Origin: Nocardiopsis sp. CC223A
GTDB taxonomy: Bacteria > Actinomycetota > Actinomycetes > Streptosporangiales > Streptosporangiaceae
Length of the DNA stretch: 48,409 bases
NCBI RefSeq assembly: GCF_030766825.1
Contig: NZ_JASFDV010000056.1
Location: 1 to 48,409, forward strand
Direction of reading: 5' to 3'
A model generated the notes under the pieces. The model was not told the origin of the DNA. It saw only the letters and a list, made by a program, of their open reading frames with translations, and ran no database searches. Numbering within the stretch: the stretch's first letter is position 1; each line of letters opens with the position of its first letter. A program made the position numbers and the translations under genes. Below are positions 38,940 to 47,736 of this stretch, piece after piece.

Positions 38940-40562
38940 GTGCAGTTCGAGACCGTATTGGCCGGGGGGCGGGTGGTCGACGGCACCGGCGGACCCTCCA
39001 GAACCGCCGACGTCGTGCTGCGCGGCGACCGCATCATCCACATCGTCCCGCCCGGCACCGGCCGACGGATGACCGGCATCGGCGGCGGCGGACCCGCCGA
39101 GGTCGTCGACATCTCCGGGCGCGTGCTGGCACCCGGGTTCATCGACATGCACTCCCACTCCGACCTCGCCGTGCTGGCCGACCCCGGGCACGAGGCCAAG
39201 GTCCTCCAGGGCGTCACCCTGGAGGTCGTCGGGCAGGACGGCCTGGGCTACGCCCCCGTCACCGACGACACCGTCGAGGAGCTGCGCGCCCAGCTCGCCG
39301 GCTGGAACGGCACCCCCGACCTGGACCACTCCTGGCGCGGCATCGGCGGCTACCTCGACCGGGTCGACGCCGGAGCGCCCGTCAACGTCGCCCACCTGGT
39401 CCCGCAGGGCAACGTCCGCATGGCCGTCCTGGGCGGCGAGGACCGCGCACCCACCGGCGACGAACTCGACCGCATGCGCGCCATCGTCGCCCGCGGCATG
39501 GCCGACGGCGCACACGGGCTCTCCTCCGGGCTCACCTACACCCCCGGCATGTACGCCACCGACGACGAGATCGTCGCGCTGCTGGCCCCCGTCCGCGAGG
39601 CGGGCGGCTACTACTGCCCCCACCACCGCAACTACGGCTCCCGCGTGGTGGAGTCCTACCAGGAGTGCCTGGACGTCGCCCGGCGCGCCCAGGTCGCCCT
39701 GCACCTGGCGCACTGCCACGTCAACTTCCCGCAGAACCGGGGCCGGGCCCCCGAGGTCCTGGACGCCATCGACGAGGCGACCGTCCGCCACGGCCTCGAC
39801 GTCACCCTCGACTCCTACCCCTACCGGGCCAGCGCCACCTACCTGGGCGCCCCGCTGCCCAGCTGGGCGCAGATCGGCGGCACCGCCGCCACCCTGGAGC
39901 GGCTGCGCGACCCGGCCACCCGCGCCCGCATCCTCCACGAGATCGAGGTGGAGGGCACCGACGGCAACCACGGCGTCCCCATGGACTGGTCCGCGATCGT
40001 CGTCACCGGCACCGCCGACCCCGACCTGTCCTGGGCGGTCGGCGCGTCCATCGCCGAGCTGGCCGCCCGCCGCGGCCGCGAGTCGGGCGACCTGTACATG
40101 GAGCTGCTCGTCCGGGACGGGCTGCGCAGCGGCTGCCTGCTCCAGGTCGGCAACGAGGAGAACATCCGCACCATCATGCGGCACAGCTCCCACACCGCCG
40201 GGAGCGACGGCATCCTCGTCGGCGCCAAACCCCACCCGCGCGGCTGGGGCACCTTCCCCCGGTACCTCGGCCACTACGTGCGCGAACTCGGGGTGCTCAG
40301 CCTGGAGGAGTGCGTCCGCCACCTCACCTCGCGCCCCGCGCGCCGGCTGGGCCTGGCCGACCGCGGCGAGGTCCACCTCGGCGCGATCGCGGACCTGGTG
40401 GTGTTCGACCCCGACACCGTGGACGCCCGCGCCACCTACGACGAGCCCCGGCTCCCCCCGGTCGGCATCGAGCACGTCCTGGTCGCCGGGGAGTTCACCG
40501 TCCGCGACGGGCGGCGGACCGACCGCCTGCCCGGCCGCTCCGTCCGAAGGGAACGGCGATGA
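38940..40562 (+). CDS. N-acyl-D-amino-acid deacylase (D-aminoacylase)
   Basis: 540 residues of the amidohydrolase superfamily. GFIDMHSHSDL gives the HxH metal site; HLAHCHVN supplies later histidines; the C-terminal region has LTSRPARRLGLADRGEVHLGAIADLVVFDP, the usual closing beta-sandwich. It removes acyl groups from N-acyl-D-amino acids. Start is a GTG at 38940 preceded by GGAGGAA. The stop overlaps the kinase start (ATGA), so the two are coupled. Confidence 0.9.
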   Translation: MQFETVLAGGRVVDGTGGPSRTADVVLRGDRIIHIVPPGTGRRMTGIGGGGPAEVVDISGRVLAPGFIDMHSHSDLAVLADPGHEAKVLQGVTLEVVGQDGLGYAPVTDDTVEELRAQLAGWNGTPDLDHSWRGIGGYLDRVDAGAPVNVAHLVPQGNVRMAVLGGEDRAPTGDELDRMRAIVARGMADGAHGLSSGLTYTPGMYATDDEIVALLAPVREAGGYYCPHHRNYGSRVVESYQECLDVARRAQVALHLAHCHVNFPQNRGRAPEVLDAIDEATVRHGLDVTLDSYPYRASATYLGAPLPSWAQIGGTAATLERLRDPATRARILHEIEVEGTDGNHGVPMDWSAIVVTGTADPDLSWAVGASIAELAARRGRESGDLYMELLVRDGLRSGCLLQVGNEENIRTIMRHSSHTAGSDGILVGAKPHPRGWGTFPRYLGHYVRELGVLSLEECVRHLTSRPARRLGLADRGEVHLGAIADLVVFDPDTVDARATYDEPRLPPVGIEHVLVAGEFTVRDGRRTDRLPGRSVRRERR

Positions 40563-41503
40563 CACCCCCCGGAACCCGGATCGACGCGGTCTGCGTCGGC
40601 GAGACCATGGCGGTGCTGCACAGCGCCGAGCCGCTCACGGCCGGGGCGAGCCTGACCCTGGGCACCGGCGGCGCGGAGTCCAACGTCGCCGTCGCCCTGG
40701 CCGGTCTGGGGCACACCGCCGCCTGGGTGAGCCGGGTGGGCGACGACCCCTTCGGCCGGATCGTCACCGACGCCGTCGCCGGCCGGGGCGTGGACGTGAG
40801 CGGTGTGGCCGTGGACCCCGACCGCCCCACCGGCCTGTACGTCAAGGACACCGCGCCCGGCGGCGCCGGGGTCCTGTACTACCGCTCCGGGTCGGCCGCC
40901 TCGGCGCTGTCCGCCGCCGACGCCGACCGGGTGTGGTCGCGCGGGGCCCGGCTGGTCCACCTGTCCGGGATCACCCCGGCGCTGTCCGCCCGGGCCGCGG
41001 CCCTGGTCGAGCACCTGCTGACCGGGCACGCCGACGACGGCGCCCTGCGTTCCTTCGACGTCAACCACCGGCCCGCGCTGTGGCCCGCCCGGGCCGCCGC
41101 CCACATCCTGCTGGACCTGGCCCGGCGCGCCGACATCGTGTTCGTCGGCCGGGACGAGGCCGAGCGGCTGTGGGGCACGCCCACCGCCGAGGACGTGCGC
41201 GCGGTGCTGCCGGAGGTCCCGGCCCTGGTGGTCAAGGACGCCGAGTACGGCGCGACCTGTTTCTCCGGCACCGACGCGGTGTTCGAACCGTCCCCGGAGG
41301 TGGAGGTGGTGGAGGCCGTGGGCGCGGGCGACGCGTTCGCCGCCGGGTTCCTGTCCGGGCTGCTGGACGGCCTGCCCGTGCGGCGGCGGCTGCGCCTGGG
41401 ACACGCGGTGGCGGGGGAGGTGCTGCGCTCGCGCGGCGACACCCTCCAGGACCCGCCCCGGGACGTCGCGGATATCCGGGCGGGCGGTCCCGTCAGCCGA
41501 TGA
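40559..41503 (+). CDS. PfkB-family sugar kinase (KDG kinase-like)
   Basis: 314 residues. GTGGAESNVAVALAGLG is the first PfkB signature and VEAVGAGDAFAAGFLSG the second, with the catalytic Asp. The family includes 2-keto-3-deoxygluconate kinase. Overlaps the deacylase stop by four bases. The pairing of kinase, deacylase and RidA suggests use of an N-acylated amino sugar or D-amino acid. Its end overlaps the convergent small gene by 11 bp. Confidence 0.9.
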   Translation: MTPPGTRIDAVCVGETMAVLHSAEPLTAGASLTLGTGGAESNVAVALAGLGHTAAWVSRVGDDPFGRIVTDAVAGRGVDVSGVAVDPDRPTGLYVKDTAPGGAGVLYYRSGSAASALSAADADRVWSRGARLVHLSGITPALSARAAALVEHLLTGHADDGALRSFDVNHRPALWPARAAAHILLDLARRADIVFVGRDEAERLWGTPTAEDVRAVLPEVPALVVKDAEYGATCFSGTDAVFEPSPEVEVVEAVGAGDAFAAGFLSGLLDGLPVRRRLRLGHAVAGEVLRSRGDTLQDPPRDVADIRAGGPVSR

Positions 41504-41825
41504 CGATGGCGCCCGCCAGGACGGGGTCGCCGAAGCTGACGCTGCCGTGGCCGGAGGCGAGCGCGCGGCTGCCCTGGCAGCTGGTCCCGGCGAACAGCGC
41601 GAACTTGACCTTGGCCTCGGTGGCGATCGCGGTGACCCCGCCCTGGCCGGTCTTGAGCGCGCGGCAGCCGCCCTGTTCCACGGTCTGCTGGAAACCGGAC
41701 TCGAAGGTGATCTTCACCGGGGGCGCCTGGTCCTCCCGGTTGGACAGCCCTGCGATGGCTCCGGCAATGGTGGCGGACATGGTGGCGAGGTTCGCGGGGC
41801 GAATCGGCACGGGGTTCCCCTTCAC
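41493..41825 (-). CDS. Hypothetical protein, 110 aa
   Basis: I do not recognise a family. Read from a GTG at 41825; ATG 41780 is an alternative start giving MSATIAGAIAGL. The sequence is rich in Gly, Ala, Val and Thr, with two Cys (GGCRAL, GTSCQGS), and looks like a small beta-rich protein. No signal peptide is evident. The codon pattern is coding-like. Convergent with, and overlapping, the PfkB gene. Confidence 0.6.
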   Translation of the reverse strand: MKGNPVPIRPANLATMSATIAGAIAGLSNREDQAPPVKITFESGFQQTVEQGGCRALKTGQGGVTAIATEAKVKFALFAGTSCQGSRALASGHGSVSFGDPVLAGAIVIG

Positions 41826-42041
41826 GGCCGGCCTCGCCCGGCGTGCCGCCCGACGAGGTCCTGATCACGCTCTGTCACGTGTCTACAGGGGTCATTTAGC
41901 TACACGCGCGCGGCGAACGAGGGGAGCGCGGCCGGAGTGTCGGCGGATTTCTCCGGGTGGGCCCGCATCCGTCGACGGACAAGTCGGGGCCGGATAGGAT
42001 TTGCCGGGATACGGCCGGTGACACGAGGCGAGGGGGGCGAC

Positions 42042-42320
42042 GTGGTCAACACGCTGCTGCTGTTCCTCGCCGAGCTCCTCCTCATCGGACCCGGACCCGA
42101 TGCCCTGCCGTCCGCCCCCATGGCGCTGCTGTTCGTCGCGGTGGGCGCCGCCGTCGCCTGGTACCTGGCGTACGGCCCCGCGGCGGTCCCGGCGGGCGAC
42201 ACCACGGCCGGGCGGACGGGCGCGATGCGCCGCCGCTCGGAACGGTCGGCGGTACCGACCCTGCGCGACCCCGACGCGGCGGGCAGGCCGCGTCCCAGGG
42301 CGCCCGGCGCGGCCCGGTAG
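42042..42320 (+). CDS. DUF6412 small membrane protein
   Basis: 92 residues: two membrane helices (NTLLLFLAELLLIG; MALLFVAVGAAVAWYLAYGP), then a basic tail with DPDAAGRPRPRAPGA, the hallmark of DUF6412. Start is a GTG preceded by GAGGGGGG. It is regularly found before a YidC-like gene in actinomycetes, as here, with 120 bp between. Function unknown; probably assists the insertase. Confidence 0.82.
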   Translation: MVNTLLLFLAELLLIGPGPDALPSAPMALLFVAVGAAVAWYLAYGPAAVPAGDTTAGRTGAMRRRSERSAVPTLRDPDAAGRPRPRAPGAAR

Positions 42321-42440
42321 CGGCCGCCCGACACCCGATCCCGTCGTTCCCGAACGCCTCTTTCGTTTCAGCGGCCCGGGGGTCGTCCCGGGCGGCCCGA
42401 CGTCCGTTCTTTTCCTCCTGGACGAAGGGTCCCTTCCACC

Positions 42441-43160
42441 GTGTACTCCGTGTGGCCGATCTCGGCCGTCATGTCCCTGCTCACCGCGGTCCTGACCGCA
42501 CTCACCGCGTTCTTCACACCTCTGGCGGGCGAACCCGCGGCGGCACTGGCCGTGGTCGGTCTGACCGTCGCCGTCCGCCTGCTGCTCCTGCCCCTGGGGG
42601 TGATGCAGGTGCGGGCCGAGAAGGTCCGGGTGCGCCTCGCGCCCAGGATCGCCGAGATCACGGCCCGGCACCGCGACGACCCGCAGAAGATGGTGGCCGC
42701 CCAGCAGAAGGTCTACGCCGAGGCGGGCACCTCACCGTTGGCGGGCTGCCTGCCCTCGCTGGCGCAGCTGCCCGTGGTCATCGCCCTGTACGGGGTGTTC
42801 ATCGGCCAGGGGCCCGGCGGCGGGGGGCTGCTGGAGCACACCCTGGCCGGGGTGGCGCTGAGCGCCACCCCGGTGTCCGCCGGGGCGCCCGGGGTGCCCG
42901 TGTTCGGGCTGCTGCTGGTCCTGCTGACGCTGGTGGCGTGGGCCTCGCGGCGCTACCTGCCGATGCCCGCCGTCACCCCCGAGGCCGAGCGCATGGCCCG
43001 CGGCCCGATCTCGTACCTGCCGTTCATGACGGTGGCCATCGCGGCGTTCGTGCCGCTGGCCGCAGGCCTGTACCTGCTGGCCTCGGGCGCGTGGGCGCTC
43101 GGGGAGCGGCTGCTGCTGCGCCGTGTGCTCCCCGAGCCCGCCGTCCCCGCCGGGAAGTGA
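42441..43160 (+). CDS. yidC: YidC/Oxa1-family membrane insertase paralogue
   Basis: 239 residues, short for YidC and without the large periplasmic domain. The conserved hydrophilic-groove Arg is in TVAVRLLLLPLGVMQ; the cytoplasmic loop VRLAPRIAEITARHRDDPQKMVAAQQKVYAEAG and the GCLPSLAQLPV segment are canonical. It inserts small membrane proteins. Probably an accessory copy, since the chromosomal yidC near rnpA is usually the main one. Starts at GTG. Confidence 0.88.
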   Translation: MYSVWPISAVMSLLTAVLTALTAFFTPLAGEPAAALAVVGLTVAVRLLLLPLGVMQVRAEKVRVRLAPRIAEITARHRDDPQKMVAAQQKVYAEAGTSPLAGCLPSLAQLPVVIALYGVFIGQGPGGGGLLEHTLAGVALSATPVSAGAPGVPVFGLLLVLLTLVAWASRRYLPMPAVTPEAERMARGPISYLPFMTVAIAAFVPLAAGLYLLASGAWALGERLLLRRVLPEPAVPAGK

Positions 43161-43172
43161 CGGGGCCGCTGT

Positions 43173-43450
43173 GAGGGTGCCCGGTGGGGTCCCGTCGGAA
43201 CCGTGGGGCGTCCGGGGCGTCCGGGCGGGCCCTGAGGGGGCGGCGCGGTGTCAGAACGCGACGCTGACACGGGCGAGGCGGTCGCCCGCGGTGCCCGCCT
43301 CGCCGTGCTCCGAGGGTGCCCGGTGGGGTCCCGTCGGAACCGTGGGGCGTCCGGGGCGTCCGGGCGGGCCCTGAGGGGGCGGCGCGGTGTCAGAACGCGA
43401 CGCTGACACAGGCGAGGCGGTCGCCCGCGGTGCCCGCCTCGCCGTGCTCC
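43173..43450. repeat. 139-bp tandem duplication at the sodC 3' end
   Basis: GAGGGTGCCCGGTGGGG at 43173 recurs at 43312; the two 139-bp units are nearly identical. Each holds the last 61 bp of the sodC-like gene and downstream sequence with a GTGTCAG/CTGACAC hairpin. The gene's own stop is in unit 2; unit 1 carries a useless copy of its tail with its stop at 43251-43253. Confidence 0.95.
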
Positions 43451-44007
43451 GTCGCGGTGTGCTGCTCGTGCAGGACCAGGGAGTTGGCCTCGCCCTCGCG
43501 GAACTCCCACGGCACGGTGGCGCTGACGGTGACGGCGCCGGTGGCGTCGGTGGTGAAGTCCAGCCAGACCTCGTTCTCGGGGTTGGCGTAGGCCGGGTCG
43601 GTGGAGGGGGTGTCCTCGTCGGCGGCCGGGTCCTGCTCGTTCTGGTAGTGCGGCCCGGCGTCCTCGGGCGCCTCCCCGCAGGGCTGTGTGTGCACGTGCG
43701 CGCCGAAGTCGCGGTCGGCCTCCAGCCCGGTCCCGGTGAACTGCACGAACGTCGTGCCCTCCTGGGCGCGCACCTGGACGTCGGAGGTGGCGCCCTCGGG
43801 CACGGCGGTCTCGTCGTAGGTGATGGCGGCCCGGCTCTCCCCCGGGACCATGAAGATCCCGGCGGTAACGCTGGGGGAGGCGGTCGGCCGGACGCCTGCC
43901 GGGCTCTGCGGGGAGTCGGCCCCCTCCTCGTCGGCGCCCCCGGAGCAGCCGGTGGCGAGCAACGCGGTCAGAGCCAGGACCCCTGCGGTGAGCGGTGGCG
44001 TGCGCAT
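43390..44007 (-). CDS. sodC: Lipoprotein superoxide dismutase-like, probably copper-only
   Basis: 205 residues. The signal peptide ends in LLATGCSGG (lipobox Cys 21), so it is anchored outside the membrane. SodC features: AHVHTQPCG (HxH copper ligands and the disulfide Cys), GPHYQNE (bridging His position), SLVLHEQH (late copper His), and DRLACVSV with the second Cys. The zinc-loop histidines between GPHYQ and EVWLDF are missing, as in copper-only SODs such as that of M. tuberculosis. Start at 44007 has GGGAG. Lies near a YidC paralogue. Confidence 0.85.
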   Translation of the reverse strand: MRTPPLTAGVLALTALLATGCSGGADEEGADSPQSPAGVRPTASPSVTAGIFMVPGESRAAITYDETAVPEGATSDVQVRAQEGTTFVQFTGTGLEADRDFGAHVHTQPCGEAPEDAGPHYQNEQDPAADEDTPSTDPAYANPENEVWLDFTTDATGAVTVSATVPWEFREGEANSLVLHEQHTATEHGEAGTAGDRLACVSVAF

Positions 44008-44085
44008 GACGGAACTCCCGGTGGTTTCTCGACGGTCGTCCGCAAGATTACCCAAAGCGATGAATCCATCGCCCTGGGTTCGGAC

Positions 44086-44553
44086 TCAGGGTGTCGAAGG
44101 GGGAGGGAAATGCGTCCTGAGGGTGAAGGCCTCGGGGGAGGGGCCGTGTTCGCGCACCAGGTCGAGACGCCTCCCGGCCTCCTCGACACTCGGGATCGTA
44201 CCGCTGGGAATCCACCACAGCGCCAGGTGCGGGCCGTCCATCCGGTCGAACCACTGCCGCCGCCCGCGCAGCAGCTCCAGGTGGTCGGTCCGGTAGGTGA
44301 AGTCCCACAGCGACTCCAGGTCCTCCCACACGGAGCAGTTGACCAGGTACTCCTCGCCGAAGGGGCGCAGGTCGGTCGCGTTCTCGCCCTCGTCGTCGAT
44401 CAGCCGCCACACGAACCCGGGCGACTTCTCGGCCATCCGGTTGATCGGTTCGAGCTGTGAGGTGAACCCCTCCATGGACGGGTCGGAGAGGGGTGCCTTC
44501 AGGAGGGCGATGTTCAGCTGGGCCAGTTGGTGGCCGGGGCGGGGGTCGCTCAT
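44086..44553 (-). CDS. DUF3291 family protein
   Basis: 155 residues. QLAQLNIALLKAPL, PGFVWRLIDDEG, VNCSVWEDLESLWDFTYR and LALWWIPSG are the conserved blocks of this dimeric alpha+beta barrel-like family. Function unknown; some relatives are monooxygenase-like. It follows a COG2345-type regulator by 33 bp on the same strand, so the two probably form an operon. Confidence 0.9.
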   Translation of the reverse strand: MSDPRPGHQLAQLNIALLKAPLSDPSMEGFTSQLEPINRMAEKSPGFVWRLIDDEGENATDLRPFGEEYLVNCSVWEDLESLWDFTYRTDHLELLRGRRQWFDRMDGPHLALWWIPSGTIPSVEEAGRRLDLVREHGPSPEAFTLRTHFPPPSTP

Positions 44554-44586
44554 ACGGGGTATCGGACCACGACCCCGGCTTCTATG

Positions 44587-45252
44587 TCAATCTTTTTTGT
44601 TTTTAGAGATGACCACGCAGCACCGGCCCGCCGCCGGGTCCAGCCGGGCCCGGCCGCCGTCCTCCCCGGCCGCCTCCAGCATCCCCCGCACCAGCTCCAG
44701 GTTCAGGCCGCAGGCCAGCGGCGGGAAGTCCCGCGCCAGCGTGTGGAACGGGCAGTTCCGCAGCCGCAGGCAGCCCGCCGCGGGTTCCGCGCCCGGGACC
44801 TCCTCCGGCTCGTAGCCGCGCTCGCGCAGCAGCCCCTCCAGCGACTCCGCGGCCGACCCCCGGGCGATCCGCCGCCCCTCCTCGCGGGCGGCGGCGTGCA
44901 GCGCCTCCTCCGCGCCGTGCCGCTCCACCGCCTCCGCCAGCACCCGCGCCGCCAGCCCGTAGTCGCGCGGCGGCAGATGCACCGACAGCTCCCGGTCGGC
45001 CCGCCGGTACAGCTTGGCCGGACGGCCCGCCCCCGGCCCCTCCCGGCCGTTCAGCCGCCGGTGCGCGGTCTCCAGCAGCCCCGCCTCGGCCAACCGGTCC
45101 AGGTGGTGCGCGGCCAGCGTCCGCTGGATGCCGAGCGCCCGCGCGGCCTCGGCCCGGCCCACCTCGCCGCCCGACTCCACCACGAAGTCGTACAGCCTGC
45201 GCCGCAGCGGATCGGCCAGGGTCCCGGCGGCGTCGATCGAGGAGTCGTCCAT
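44587..45252 (-). CDS. COG2345-type transcriptional regulator
   Basis: 221 residues. A winged-helix N-terminus (DPLRRRLYDFVVESGGEVGRAEAARALG and HHLDRLAEAGLLE in order) and a C-terminal cysteine region: NCPFH, LACGLNLELV and RCCVVI. That pattern is typical of the SufR-related COG2345 regulators, where cysteines can bind an Fe-S cluster. The start ATG lacks a proper ribosome site, so the mRNA may be leaderless. Divergent from the YigZ gene. Confidence 0.85.
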   Translation of the reverse strand: MDDSSIDAAGTLADPLRRRLYDFVVESGGEVGRAEAARALGIQRTLAAHHLDRLAEAGLLETAHRRLNGREGPGAGRPAKLYRRADRELSVHLPPRDYGLAARVLAEAVERHGAEEALHAAAREEGRRIARGSAAESLEGLLRERGYEPEEVPGAEPAAGCLRLRNCPFHTLARDFPPLACGLNLELVRGMLEAAGEDGGRARLDPAAGRCCVVISKNKKD

Positions 45253-45424
45253 ACCCCCATTGTCCGCGCTCGGGAGCGGTGCGGCGGGTGGGAGACTGGA
45301 CCTGGACGTGCCCGGCGGATGCCTTCGGCCGGTCCGGTGCCTGCGCCGACGACACGGGCGGCCGCGAAGCGGAACGTCCGGTCGAACACGTCCCCGCCCA
45401 CCCGACCCCGTCCGAACAGGCGAC

Positions 45425-46045
45425 ATGCGAACGATCAGACGCGACGGCGAGCACGAGCAGGAGATCAAGCGCTCCCGCTTCCTCTGCGCCCTGGCCCGGG
45501 TGGCCGACGAGGAGGCCGCCCGGGAGTTCATCGCCCGGCGGCGCAGGGAGCACTGGAACGCGACCCACAACTGCACCGCGTACATCCTCGGCGAGGACGG
45601 CGGCGTCCAGCGCTCCAGCGACGACGGCGAGCCCGCCGGGACCGCCGGGGTGCCCATGCTGGAGGTACTGCGCCACCGGGGGATGACCGACACCGTCGCC
45701 GTCGTCACCCGCTACTACGGGGGCGTCAAACTCGGCGCGGGCGGCCTGATCCGCGCCTACGGCAACGCCGTGTCCGCCGCCATCGACGCCGTCGGGGTGC
45801 TGGAGCGCCGCCGCCTGCTCGTCGTGGACGTGTTCGCCGACTACGTGATCGGCGGGCGGTTGGAGAGCGACCTGCGCGACTCCCGCTTCCACGTCCGCGA
45901 CGTCGACTACCGGGACCGGGTGCGCGTCGAGGTGGCCCTGCCGGAGGCGGAGCTGCCGGAGTTCGAGGTCCTCCTCGCCGAGCTCACCGGCGGGAAGGCC
46001 GAGTCGGAGGTGCGCGGCAGCACCGTCGTCGACGTGGAGCCCTGA
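45425..46045 (+). CDS. YigZ/IMPACT family protein
   Basis: 206 residues. EIKRSRFLCALARV and the N-terminal IMPACT block HNCTAYILGEDGGVQRSSDDGEPAGTAGVPML (in outline), then VTRYYGGVKLGAGGLIRAY are diagnostic. A second small domain (DUF1949) makes up the C-terminus. Members may affect translation or ribosome stress; the bacterial role is unclear. Start at ATG 45425. Confidence 0.93.
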   Translation: MRTIRRDGEHEQEIKRSRFLCALARVADEEAAREFIARRRREHWNATHNCTAYILGEDGGVQRSSDDGEPAGTAGVPMLEVLRHRGMTDTVAVVTRYYGGVKLGAGGLIRAYGNAVSAAIDAVGVLERRRLLVVDVFADYVIGGRLESDLRDSRFHVRDVDYRDRVRVEVALPEAELPEFEVLLAELTGGKAESEVRGSTVVDVEP

Positions 46046-46157
46046 ACCGACCGCGCGGTTCACGGCGGCGTAACGACCGATGGCCGTGTGTATCGGGACG
46101 CCGACACCCGGCTTAGGATTTGCCGTAAACGTCATCGTTCGTGGGGAGAAACCGTTC

Positions 46158-47636
46158 ATGCGCAGCTCACGGGTGCCCCAGGCCCTCACCTGCGGCATCG
46201 CGGCGCTGCTGGTCGCAGCGTGCAGCGGCGACCCCGCTCCCGCCCCCGCCCCGGTCGAGCCGGAGGCCGAACCCGCGCCGGTCCCCACCGAGTTCGAGGG
46301 CCAGGCCCCGCCCGGGATCGAGGGCGAGGTGCTGCGGGTCCTGCACGGTGACGACGTCGACGCCCACGACATATTCGCCGACCCGCTGGGGGTGCGGATC
46401 AGCCCCGTCGGCGACGCCTTCCTGATCAGCTCCGGGGGAGAGGACCGCCACCTGCTCCAGGACGCCGCCACCGGCGCCGACCTGTGGGAGGGCGAGGTGC
46501 GCTTCCGCGGTTTCGGCACCGACCTGACCGGGGCCCCCGTGCTGCTGATGTCCGACGGGGACCGGCCCTTCGTCCTGGACCCCGCGGGCGCCGTCCTGTG
46601 GGAGCCCGCCGAGGAGGGCGACCGCTACCTGGACGGGGTCGGGGTGCGCCGCCCGGACGAGTGGTCGGCACAGGAGCCGTACGGCGAGTACACGGTCCTG
46701 GCCGCCGACGGCGAGGAGCTGTGGGGGTACGAGTTCGCCGCCCCGCCCGGGGAACCGTCCGAAGAGCCCGCCGACCCCGAGGACGAGGAGGCCGAGGAAC
46801 CCGAGGAGGCGGAGGAGGCCGCGGACGAGCCGCAGCGCCTCGGCGTCCCCGTCACCGCCTGGGACGGGGCGGTCCTGCTCGCCTCCGGTGACGGCGCCCT
46901 GCACGCCCGCTCCCTGGACTCCGAGGAACCCGGCGGGGAGCTGTGGACCCTGGACGTCGGCACCGACGGGGACCTGGGCCTGACCGACCTCGCCCCGCTG
47001 CCCGTCCCGCATGTGCTGGGCCTGTTCCCGCTGCCCGCCGCCGAGGACGGCAAGGCCGCGGACGAGGACACGCGGGAGTCCGCCGACCCCGGCGACGACG
47101 TCCTGCTGGTCCGCTGGAGCAGCGCCGAGTCCCCCTCCGTGCTCTCCGCCCACGACCCCGCCGACGGCGACGTGCTGTGGACCCTGGAGGAGCCCGGCCC
47201 CAACCCCGTCGGCGGCGCCTACGACCCGGCCGGGCCCGCGGGCGGCCTCTACGACGCCACCACCGGAACCTTCCTGCTGCCCCAGGCCAGCGGCACGGCC
47301 ACCGCCGTCGCCGTCGACCTGGCCGCCGGAGAGGTGCGGTGGGGCCTGGAGGAGGAGGACGGCGCGTTCTCCCCGGCCTTCACCCACGCCGGGTTCGTCT
47401 ACGGCACCGACCGCGGCGGGGAGTCCGACTCCCAGGTGGTGCTGGACGCCCTCGACATGGACGTGGTCGCCGACGACCTGGACGCCCACGTCGAGGCGGT
47501 CACCGACGGCGGGCACGCCATCCTCGTCCAGGGCCGCCAGCGCTTCGTCTACGGTCCGCCCCCGCAGGAGGAGCCGGAGGAGACGGGGGAGCCGTCCGAG
47601 AGCCCCTCGGAGTCCCCTGACGACGACGCCAGCTGA
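46158..47636 (+). CDS. PQQ/beta-propeller-like lipoprotein
   Basis: 492 residues. The signal peptide ends in LLVAACSGD (lipobox Cys 22). A Pro/Ala/Glu-rich linker follows, then repeated segments of the type DAATGADLWEGEV, DPADGDVLWTLEEPG and DLAAGEVRWGLEEEDG that mark PQQ-like propeller blades. An acidic insert (EEPADPEDEEAEEPEE) and an acidic Ser/Pro tail break the fold. Surface-anchored; function unknown. Start supported by GGGAGAAA; a TAGGAT at 46114-46119 may be the -10. Confidence 0.85.
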   Translation: MRSSRVPQALTCGIAALLVAACSGDPAPAPAPVEPEAEPAPVPTEFEGQAPPGIEGEVLRVLHGDDVDAHDIFADPLGVRISPVGDAFLISSGGEDRHLLQDAATGADLWEGEVRFRGFGTDLTGAPVLLMSDGDRPFVLDPAGAVLWEPAEEGDRYLDGVGVRRPDEWSAQEPYGEYTVLAADGEELWGYEFAAPPGEPSEEPADPEDEEAEEPEEAEEAADEPQRLGVPVTAWDGAVLLASGDGALHARSLDSEEPGGELWTLDVGTDGDLGLTDLAPLPVPHVLGLFPLPAAEDGKAADEDTRESADPGDDVLLVRWSSAESPSVLSAHDPADGDVLWTLEEPGPNPVGGAYDPAGPAGGLYDATTGTFLLPQASGTATAVAVDLAAGEVRWGLEEEDGAFSPAFTHAGFVYGTDRGGESDSQVVLDALDMDVVADDLDAHVEAVTDGGHAILVQGRQRFVYGPPPQEEPEETGEPSESPSESPDDDAS

Positions 47637-47736
47637 CCCGCATCGCCGGGACCGCTGAAGCCGCCGTACCGCCCTGAACCACCGGGGCCACCGAGAGCGC
47701 CGGGGGTCCCCACGACCGCCGGGCCCGCTGCGGCCG

